Shown here: positions 1 through 5,927 of the stretch, piece by piece
Layout: every line of letters starts with the position of its first letter
Position numbering within the stretch: the first letter of the stretch is position 1
Assembly: GCA_015489265.1 (NCBI GenBank)
Contig: WFZY01000143.1
Coordinates: 1-8,867 of the forward strand
Direction: 5' to 3'
DNA length: 8,867 bases
From: Flavobacteriaceae bacterium
GTDB lineage: Bacteria; Bacteroidota; Bacteroidia; Flavobacteriales; Flavobacteriaceae
Notes under the pieces: model-generated
What the model was told of the DNA's origin: nothing
Seen by the model: the letters and a program-made list of their open reading frames with translations, nothing else
Databases searched by the model: none
Position numbers and translations under genes: made by a program

Positions 1-2605
1 ATTCGGCATCGCGACCAAAACGGTTGTAATGGGACAATTTAAACGCAAAACTAACCGGTTTAACAAAAATATATTTGCGATAATCAAATGTAAATGTCGA
101 TAAGGTATTTTTACCAAAATATTGTTGCAATCCGACTCTAAACCGCTGCCCTTTCATAGGTGAAGTCAAACCGAATACAGAATTATCCCCTACAAATGCC
201 GTGTTTAATTCATGAAAATTAAAACCGGGTGGGGCTTTTTCATCTTTTTTATCATAACCGTAATATCCATAGGCATAACCGGTATAAGGGTCATAATGGT
301 CATAATAAAAATTAAATGATGTGACTTTATAAGAATAATGCGCTAATGACCCACCTAATTCTGCTCTTAATGTTTTTGAAAAAGGATAAGAGGTGTACAA
401 TCCTACCTTTTCTTCAAACATTCTTATCGTATAAATAGAATATTTATCTACGTCAACATTTTGATTACTAATTGAAATAGTGGCGGTAGTATCAACAGCT
501 TGAAACCTATAAGTATAAGGTATATGTGACAACGACGCCCCCCAACCCAAACGGTGTTTTTGGTTAAAATAAGCGGCATAAGCCCCAAAATCATAAACTT
601 CTCCATTGAGTGAAGCCGCTGCATAAAGTTGATGTTGTCCAAGCATATCGCTAAAAATCATACTAACACCGCCCATCATACCGGTGCCGTACATACTCGA
701 ACTACCGATACCCACACCGATATTGCTGATATAATCCAGTTTAAATTTGGGTTTATAAGGTTTGGCAACAATATCAAATTTTAAATTTTCATACTTGTTG
801 CGCAACAAGCGTTCAACCAAACTGTAGTTTAAGTCCATACGAGGCGGTAACAAAGAAGGCGCAATTTTAATAGTCCGGTCTTCTACAGGTGTATGGTAAA
901 ATTCCGGTATTTTTGCCTGTACTAATTGGTATTGATGTTTGGCAAAATAGTTATAAACAATTTCGTTATTTTTATAGTTGATACTATACGCCGGCGAAAA
1001 TTTGGTAATACCCGAAATTCCCGTAAAAAATTTGGTTAACCGGTATAATTGTCCCGATGCTAAGTGATACTGATACAAATCTCTAAATCCGTCAAAATCC
1101 GATAAAAAATAAATGTTTTCAGCTGTTTGGTCAAACTGCGGGTTCATATTATTGGCGCCCGGCAATATAGGCGGATAGGATTTTTGTCCGCTAGCCACAT
1201 CTAAGATACCAATATGATATTTGACCGGATATAATTGGCGTTTGACATAATAATAATCCGTTGTAAAAATAATTTTTGAACCGTCAGCCGACCAAGTTGC
1301 TTGCATTTCGGAATAAGGGTCATTGGTTATTTGTGTCACCTTTTTGGTATCTATATGGTAGAGATACAAATCCGGCTGTCCGTCCACTTGTCCCAACAAC
1401 AAAATAGATTTACCGTCAGGTGACCAAGCCGGATAAGAAAAAGCTTGCAAACCGGCAACTTTAAGAATGTCGGTAACTTTATGTTTGGCTACATCGACTA
1501 ATGCCAATTGATTTTTACCGTTTTTAAAAATAATATAGGCAAAATATTTACTATCGGGGGACCAAGTTCCGGAAGACTCAAAAGCATCAATCGCATCGAT
1601 ATGATTAGACATGGGTTTGGAAGATATCTTGCGCATCTTCCGGGTTTTGATGTCCGCCACATACAAATCCATAGAAAGCACATTCTTTTCCGATAAAAAT
1701 ATCATTTTTTGTCCGTCGGGGCTAACCACCGGTGATACATTCATTTTACCGGCATTTTTGGCATCGAAAATAACTTTCCCGACTGCCAAAGTGTCACGAC
1801 CTGCAAGAAATTGCCGGTAATAGGTTTCATTAGATTGCTTCCATTGCTTGGACAGCGTATCCAGTTTGGCATGAAAAACCGTATCTACGGCTTGTTTTAA
1901 TCCCCAGCGCAAAGTTTGATAAAACAACGGCTTGACTTTGTCATCGCCATAAGTTCCACCGATATAAGCCCAAAAATCTTGCCCGTATCGGTAAGGGAAA
2001 TATTTGCTTTTGTACAAGTCTTTCAGTAGGGGGAAATCTTTACTCAATACGGCATCACGCATCCACATAGCAGTATGTTCGTCATAACGACCAAGGGATA
2101 AATATTCCGCCATACCTTCCACCATCCAAAGCGGCACGTTAGCCAAATTGTTAAAAGATAAGGAATCATCGGTTTTAATCAAATTATATTGAAAAGCATG
2201 CACCATTTCATGTCCCAACACATGATCGGTTTGACCAAAAGAAGGCCGAACCGGCATGGTGATCCGGTTTTTAAGCGCTTCGGTAACGCCACCCGTTCCG
2301 ACACTTATGTCACCGGAAATAGCGGTAGTTTGTTGAAAATCAGCATGATTGTTGTACAGAATAATTGGTATTTTATCAGGAAAAGTATCTTTAAACAAGG
2401 TATAATGCCGGTTATACCATTTCTCTGATTCACGTAAAAAAGCATTGCGCAAAGAATCGCGTTTTAAGTAAGTATATAGTGCTATATGAGGCGTTTCAAA
2501 AACTTTAAAATCAAATTCTTCATATCGTGGTTTGTTGCCACCAAAATATTGAGCATTGGTAAACAAAATACTTCCTAAAAATAAAACGGTTAATATCTTT
2601 TTCAT
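1..2605 (-). CDS. Secreted peptidase MA-like / PD40 beta-propeller / outer-membrane beta-barrel protein (partial)
   Basis: I translated this frame by hand from the ATG at 2605-2603. It stays open to the left edge (868 full codons), so the C-terminus lies outside the window. Residues 1-19 form a signal peptide (MKKILTVLFLGSILFTNAQ, cleavage probably before Q19). Residues about 30-260 resemble the peptidase MA (gluzincin) fold: H132-E-M-V-H136 is an HExxH zinc motif, and E163 in VEGMAEY is a fitting third ligand. Residues about 285-510 contain PD40/TolB-type blades: SPDG at 295-298, WSPD at 348-351, WSPDG at 394-398, WSADG at 438-442, and a weaker copy near 489. From about residue 620 the sequence alternates aromatic and small residues and includes GLTSPMKGQRFR near 811, typical of a bacterial surface antigen (BamA/TamA-like) barrel. 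The likely location is the outer membrane with soluble domains attached. The substrate is unknown, and proteolytic activity is inferred from the motif only. It diverges from the rplM operon. Confidence 0.88.
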   Translation of the reverse strand, partial: MKKILTVLFLGSILFTNAQYFGGNKPRYEEFDFKVFETPHIALYTYLKRDSLRNAFLRESEKWYNRHYTLFKDTFPDKIPIILYNNHADFQQTTAISGDISVGTGGVTEALKNRITMPVRPSFGQTDHVLGHEMVHAFQYNLIKTDDSLSFNNLANVPLWMVEGMAEYLSLGRYDEHTAMWMRDAVLSKDFPLLKDLYKSKYFPYRYGQDFWAYIGGTYGDDKVKPLFYQTLRWGLKQAVDTVFHAKLDTLSKQWKQSNETYYRQFLAGRDTLAVGKVIFDAKNAGKMNVSPVVSPDGQKMIFLSEKNVLSMDLYVADIKTRKMRKISSKPMSNHIDAIDAFESSGTWSPDSKYFAYIIFKNGKNQLALVDVAKHKVTDILKVAGLQAFSYPAWSPDGKSILLLGQVDGQPDLYLYHIDTKKVTQITNDPYSEMQATWSADGSKIIFTTDYYYVKRQLYPVKYHIGILDVASGQKSYPPILPGANNMNPQFDQTAENIYFLSDFDGFRDLYQYHLASGQLYRLTKFFTGISGITKFSPAYSINYKNNEIVYNYFAKHQYQLVQAKIPEFYHTPVEDRTIKIAPSLLPPRMDLNYSLVERLLRNKYENLKFDIVAKPYKPKFKLDYISNIGVGIGSSSMYGTGMMGGVSMIFSDMLGQHQLYAAASLNGEVYDFGAYAAYFNQKHRLGWGASLSHIPYTYRFQAVDTTATISISNQNVDVDKYSIYTIRMFEEKVGLYTSYPFSKTLRAELGGSLAHYSYKVTSFNFYYDHYDPYTGYAYGYYGYDKKDEKAPPGFNFHELNTAFVGDNSVFGLTSPMKGQRFRVGLQQYFGKNTLSTFTFDYRKYIFVKPVSFAFKLSHYNRFGRDAE

Positions 2606-2692
2606 AATCTTTTTTCTTAAAAGGTCAAATAAACAATATTGCCTGCCACAATTATGCCAAACTTTAATTCCTACAACTTTTAATTAAGTTTT

Positions 2693-2726
2693 CAAATTTA
2701 GCAAAATAAAAACATTTCACCACAAA
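2693..2726 (-). promoter_or_regulatory. Candidate Bacteroidota promoter for the peptidase/propeller gene
   Basis: On the minus strand, TTTG (2726-2723) is followed after 22 bases by TAAATTTG (2700-2693), which fits the TAnnTTTG -7 element. The spacing is slightly longer than the usual 19-21. A start near 2686 would give a leader of about 80 bases before the ATG at 2605. A second weaker pair lies closer to the gene (GTTG, then 19 bases, then TAATTGTG), so the true promoter is uncertain. Confidence 0.4.
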
Positions 2727-2795
2727 TATATATAGTTAAGCTTTAAAAATTAAGATTTTAACATAATATTTGGTCCAAAAACCGATAGAATTTTG

Positions 2796-2823
2796 AAATA
2801 TCCATTCAATGATAAATATCCAT
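2796..2823. repeat. Short direct repeat, two copies of AAATATCCAT
   Basis: AAATATCCAT occurs at 2796-2805 and again at 2814-2823, one 18-base period apart. Similarity continues into the following bases (TCAAT versus CAAT). It lies about 80 bases upstream of the rplM -33 element. It could be a regulator-binding pair, but in AT-rich DNA a chance origin is quite possible. Confidence 0.3.
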
Positions 2824-2904
2824 CAATTTACTATTTGAAATTACATCTTTTAAACAGTAATTTGAAAGGTTAAAATACCCCTTAAAAACACAGGTTTAAA
2901 ATGT

Positions 2905-2935
2905 TTTGTCAATCAAAAAAATATTCATAAATTTG
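2905..2935 (+). promoter_or_regulatory. Promoter of the rplM-rpsI-rpsB-tsf operon
   Basis: TTTG at 2905-2908 is followed after exactly 19 bases by TAAATTTG at 2928-2935. This matches the Bacteroidota consensus (TTTG at -33, TAnnTTTG at -7) in both elements and in spacing. Transcription would begin near 2942, giving a leader of about 30 bases before the rplM ATG at 2974. That is too short for a large regulatory RNA ahead of rplM. Confidence 0.75.
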
Positions 2936-2973
2936 CAGACCGTTTTAGAATCGAATTATTAATCGAAAATTGA

Positions 2974-3435
2974 ATGACAGTGAATACATTAAGTTACAAA
3001 ACAATTTCAGCAAATGACAAGACCGTAAACAAAGAATGGGTTCTTGTTGATGCAGAAGGACAGACATTAGGTCGATTGGCTTCCAAAGTTGCCAAGTTGA
3101 TCAGAGGAAAACATAAGCCGAACTTCACCCCGCATGTAGATTGTGGTGATAACGTTGTGGTTATCAATGCAGATAAAATTGTATTGACCGGCAACAAATG
3201 GCAAGACAAGGTTTATGTAAGACATACCGGATATCCCGGTGGAAGACGTGAAATTACAGCCGAAAAATTAATGGCTAAACATCCGATTCGTTTAGTTGAG
3301 AATGCTGTTAAAGGAATGTTACCCAAAAACAAATTGGGGCGTAAGATTTACAAAAATCTTTATGTATATGCCGGTGCGGAACACAAGCAAGAAGCACAAA
3401 AACCTAAAAAAATCGATTTAAACAAATTTAACTAA
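2974..3435 (+). CDS. rplM: 50S ribosomal protein L13 (uL13)
   Basis: This 153-residue protein is an early-assembly component of the large ribosomal subunit that binds 23S rRNA. The L13 core is clear: WVLVDAEGQTLGRLAS near residues 22-37, HTGYPGG near 84-90, and the family signature region ENAVKGMLPKNKLGRKIY near 109-126. The N-terminal stretch NTLSYKTISAN and the C-terminal tail EAQKPKKIDL resemble Bacteroidota L13 proteins. The ATG at 2974 follows an A/T-rich stretch with no Shine-Dalgarno site, as is usual in this phylum. A good promoter sits 39-69 bases upstream. Its stop codon overlaps the rpsI start in a TAATG arrangement, so the two are very probably translationally coupled. Confidence 0.97.
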   Translation: MTVNTLSYKTISANDKTVNKEWVLVDAEGQTLGRLASKVAKLIRGKHKPNFTPHVDCGDNVVVINADKIVLTGNKWQDKVYVRHTGYPGGRREITAEKLMAKHPIRLVENAVKGMLPKNKLGRKIYKNLYVYAGAEHKQEAQKPKKIDLNKFN

Positions 3436-3821
3436 TGGATACAATTCACACCATAGGAAGAAGAAAAACTTCAGTCGCAAGAGTTTTCTTAAATGAAGGA
3501 ACCGGAAAAATTGTGATTAACGGAAAAGATTTGAATGAATACTTTACCGTTCCCGCGCATCTCAAAGCAGTAGCGCAACCTTTTGCTGTAACAGACACTG
3601 AAGGTAAATTTGACATCAACGCCACTTTAAAAGGCGGTGGTATTACCGGTCAAGCAGAAGCTTTGCGTTTGGGTATTGCCCGTGCTTTGGTTGAAGTTAA
3701 TCCCGAATTCAAACCCTTGCTGAAAAAGGAAAAACTGATGACCAGAGATCCGAGAATGGTTGAGCGTAAGAAATACGGACAACCCAAAGCCCGTAAGAAA
3801 TTCCAATTCTCTAAACGTTAA
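3435..3821 (+). CDS. rpsI: 30S ribosomal protein S9 (uS9)
   Basis: This 128-residue protein is a small-subunit head component whose C-terminal tail reaches the P-site tRNA. Family evidence includes the N-terminal TIGRRKTSVARVFL (residues 6-19), the signature GGGITGQAEALRLGIARAL (near 67-85), the basic block MTRDPRMVERKKYGQPKARK, and the invariant C-terminal Lys-Arg end (SKR). Length is normal for bacterial S9. The ATG at 3435 shares one base with the rplM stop, the usual L13-S9 gene pair. No terminator follows, so transcription probably continues into rpsB. Confidence 0.97.
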   Translation: MDTIHTIGRRKTSVARVFLNEGTGKIVINGKDLNEYFTVPAHLKAVAQPFAVTDTEGKFDINATLKGGGITGQAEALRLGIARALVEVNPEFKPLLKKEKLMTRDPRMVERKKYGQPKARKKFQFSKR

Positions 3822-3842
3822 TCCCTATCAATTAATCTGTTC

Positions 3843-3905
3843 TTAGTTTAGCATCCAAATGCATCCCTTATCGGTGCATTGCTAATTTTACGGAACGTAA
3901 ACTAA
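3843..3905 (+). promoter_or_regulatory. Candidate structured mRNA leader of rpsB (possible S2 autoregulatory element)
   Basis: The rpsI-rpsB gap carries several nested complementary segments. (a) 3858-3865 pairs with 3873-3880 (AATGCA/TGCATT extended by a U-G and a C-G pair), loop 3866-3872. (b) TTAGC 3848-3852 pairs with GCTAA 3881-3885, stacking below (a) with a 5-base bulge. (c) TTTACG 3887-3892 pairs with CGTAAA 3896-3901 around a GAA loop. (d) TTAG 3843-3846 pairs with CTAA 3902-3905. Together these make a three-way junction ending 11 bases before the rpsB ATG. TTAGTTTA 3843-3850 can instead form a full 8-bp helix with TAAACTAA 3898-3905, which excludes (b) and (c). No U-run follows, so this is not a terminator, and no good promoter is visible. 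S2 is known to repress rpsB-tsf through a leader in gamma-proteobacteria. Extending that role here is inference. Confidence 0.6.
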
Positions 3906-3916
3906 AAAATTACAAA

Positions 3917-4750
3917 ATGAAAAAAGTAGATATTCAAGAATTATTAAATGCCGGAGCCCACTTTGGTCACTTAACCAAAAAGTGGAATCCGAACATGGCG
4001 CCATACATTTATGGCAAAAAAAACGGTATTCACATCATCAATTTATATAAAACGGCAGCTAAAATCGAAGAAGCACAAAATGCTTTGAAACAAATAGCTT
4101 CCGCCGGTAGAAAAATTTTATATGTTTCTACTAAAAAACAAGCTAAAGATATTATAGCTGATAAAGCACAAAAAGTCAATATGCCATATATTGCCGAAAG
4201 ATGGCCGGGCGGTATGTTAACCAACTTTGTAACCATCCGTAAAGCCGTTAAAAAAATGGCCGCAATTGACAAAATGAAAAAAGACGGTACTTATGAAACT
4301 TTATCTAAAAAAGAAAAGTTACAAACAGACCGTTTGAGAGCCAAATTAGAGAAAAACTTGGGTTCCATTGTCGATATGACCCGTTTACCCGCTGCATTGA
4401 TTGTTGTTGACATTAACAAAGAACATGTAGCAGTTGCAGAAGCAAATAAATTGGGCATTCCGGTATTTGCCATGGTCGATACCAATACCGACCCGCGTAA
4501 AGTTACTTTCCCGGTACCTGCCAATGATGATGCTTCTAAATCAATTGATTTGGTCTTGGAATATTTGACTGAAGCTATTGCCGAAGGTTTGGCTATCAGA
4601 AAAGAAGAAAAGGAAAAAGCCAAAGCTGAAAAAGAAGCGGCTAAATTGATGGCTGAAAAGCAAGAAGCTGACAAAAAAGCCGCTAAAGCAGCCGAAAAAG
4701 TCGAAGCTGAAGCAACAGCGGAAGCAAAAGCCGAAAAAGAAGACAAATAA
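3917..4750 (+). CDS. rpsB: 30S ribosomal protein S2 (uS2) with a charged C-terminal extension
   Basis: This 277-residue protein is a late-assembling small-subunit protein between head and body. The S2 core spans residues 1 to about 225: LLNAGAHFGHLTKKWNPNM (residues 9-27), YIYGKKNGIHIINLYKT, YIAERWPGGMLTNF (near 91-104), and GIPVFAMVDTNTDP (near 180-193). Residues 228-277 form an extension very rich in Lys, Glu and Ala, probably helical or disordered. This makes the protein longer than the roughly 240 residues of E. coli S2, and such tails are common in Bacteroidota. The ATG at 3917 follows A-rich sequence without a Shine-Dalgarno site and sits just after a foldable leader. tsf follows 33 bases later, the conserved S2/EF-Ts pair. 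Confidence 0.97.
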   Translation: MKKVDIQELLNAGAHFGHLTKKWNPNMAPYIYGKKNGIHIINLYKTAAKIEEAQNALKQIASAGRKILYVSTKKQAKDIIADKAQKVNMPYIAERWPGGMLTNFVTIRKAVKKMAAIDKMKKDGTYETLSKKEKLQTDRLRAKLEKNLGSIVDMTRLPAALIVVDINKEHVAVAEANKLGIPVFAMVDTNTDPRKVTFPVPANDDASKSIDLVLEYLTEAIAEGLAIRKEEKEKAKAEKEAAKLMAEKQEADKKAAKAAEKVEAEATAEAKAEKEDK

Positions 4751-4783
4751 ACATCTATTAATCAATAAAAAAAATATAAAGTT

Positions 4784-5758
4784 ATGGCAAATATTAAAGC
4801 CGCAGATGTCAAAAAATTAAGAGATATGACCGGTGCCGGTATGATGGATTGTAAAAAGGCATTGGTAGAAGCAAATGGCGATTTTGATGAAGCTATTGCT
4901 ATCTTACGTAAAAAAGGACAAAAAGTTGCCGCCAAACGGGCTGACCGTGAATCATCGGAAGGCGTTGCCGTGGCAAGAGTAAATGACGATAATACCAAAG
5001 GTGTTGTGTTCACATTAAACTGTGAAACAGACTTTGTGGCTAAAAATGACGATTTTGTCAACTTGGCTAACAAAATGGCTGATATTGCTTTGGATTATAA
5101 TACTAAAGATGAATTTTTAGCGGCACCTTTTGAAGATGGTACGATCGCAGATAAAGTTGTTGAACAAACCGGTGTTATCGGTGAGAAAATCGAAATCGGT
5201 GATTTCAAATCTTTAGAAGCGCCTTTTGTGGGTTCTTATGTACATGCTAATAAAAAAATCGCTTCGTTAGCCGGCTTGTCCAAAGCTTTTGATAAAGCAA
5301 ATGAAGTAGCAAGAAACGTAGCAATGCAAGTAGCAGCCATGAAACCTATGGTTTTGAGCTATAAAGATTTCACACCGGAATTTTTAGAAGCCGAAACCGG
5401 TGCCAGAATTGCTGCTATCGAAAAAGATAATATCGAATTGGCGCGTTTGGGTAAAACCTTGAAACACGTCCCTAAATATATTTCAAAAGCCCAACTACCC
5501 GATGAAGTAATTGCACAAGCCAAAGCTGATATTGAAGCTGAATTGAAAGCCGAAGGTAAACCTGAAAAAATTTGGGATCGTATCGTACCGGGTAAATTGC
5601 AACGCTTTATTGATGACAATACCACTTTGGATAAAGAAGCTTGCTTGTTAGACCAAGATTATATCAAAGACGGTAATATGACTGTTGACGCATATGTCAA
5701 AAGCATTGATCCTGAATTGGAAATCACAGGATTTCAAAGAGTAGGTTTAGGTGACTAA
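4784..5758 (+). CDS. tsf: Translation elongation factor Ts (EF-Ts)
   Basis: This 324-residue cytoplasmic factor exchanges GDP for GTP on EF-Tu. The N-terminal UBA-like domain carries VKKLRDMTGAGMMDCKKAL (residues 9-27). The EF-Tu contact motif NCETDFVAKNDDF is at 79-91. The C-terminal region has IWDRIVPGKLQRF (263-275) and CLLDQDYIKD (287-296). At 324 residues it exceeds E. coli EF-Ts (about 283). The extra length includes a segment around 213-238 (ELARLGKTLKHVPKYISKAQ) that resembles flavobacterial EF-Ts. The ATG at 4784 follows an A-rich spacer with no Shine-Dalgarno site. It is the last gene of the operon and is followed after 22 bases by a strong terminator. Confidence 0.97.
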   Translation: MANIKAADVKKLRDMTGAGMMDCKKALVEANGDFDEAIAILRKKGQKVAAKRADRESSEGVAVARVNDDNTKGVVFTLNCETDFVAKNDDFVNLANKMADIALDYNTKDEFLAAPFEDGTIADKVVEQTGVIGEKIEIGDFKSLEAPFVGSYVHANKKIASLAGLSKAFDKANEVARNVAMQVAAMKPMVLSYKDFTPEFLEAETGARIAAIEKDNIELARLGKTLKHVPKYISKAQLPDEVIAQAKADIEAELKAEGKPEKIWDRIVPGKLQRFIDDNTTLDKEACLLDQDYIKDGNMTVDAYVKSIDPELEITGFQRVGLGD

Positions 5759-5780
5759 AACTAACTTTTTCATAAAACAT

Positions 5781-5814
5781 AAAAAAACGGTTGCATTTAT
5801 GCAGCCGTTTTTTT
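5781..5814. terminator. Bidirectional intrinsic terminator between tsf and the porin gene
   Basis: A 15-bp stem pairs 5781-5795 with 5800-5814 around a four-base loop (TTTA). It has one G-T wobble, a GC-containing centre (CGG/CCG, TGCA/TGCA), and pure A and T arms of seven bases. Each strand therefore ends in a U-run, so it can stop plus-strand transcription leaving tsf and minus-strand transcription leaving the convergent porin gene, whose stop codon is about 110 bases away. The stretch 5815-5927 holds nothing else I can identify. Confidence 0.9.
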
Positions 5815-5927
5815 AATTCTTGTCAACTCAATTGAGCATTTCATCAAAAAATAAAAAGTCTATCCCAACATACATAGGACAAAACGCATTTGGCATTTTC
5901 CACTTATTACTTGGCACTAACAAATCC

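Larger units (their letters stand above)
2606..2973. other. Divergent intergenic region
   Basis: This 368-base AT-rich gap separates the minus-strand peptidase/propeller gene from plus-strand rplM. I found no coding frame of note, no RNA gene and no strong hairpin in it. It contains a good Bacteroidota-type promoter near its right end, a weaker promoter-like pair on the minus strand near its left end, and a short direct repeat in the middle. These are listed separately. Confidence 0.7.

Noticed and set aside
2675..2690. Inverted repeat AACTT...AAGTT near the possible start of the minus-strand transcript
   Set aside because: Five-base arms in very AT-rich DNA are expected by chance; no second copy or other support.
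3883..3890. TAATTTTA as a -7 element for rpsB
   Set aside because: It misses the conserved final G and has no TTTG at the required distance upstream.
3858..3905. The rpsI-rpsB hairpins as a transcription terminator
   Set aside because: The hairpins have no following T-run. The bases after the last stem are A-rich and lead directly into the rpsB start codon.
4291..4746. 151-residue minus-strand open frame rich in Ser and Ala
   Set aside because: It is the complement of the Lys/Glu/Ala-rich rpsB tail and core. The composition simply mirrors the GAA/AAA/GCT codons, and rpsB is unquestionably the real gene.
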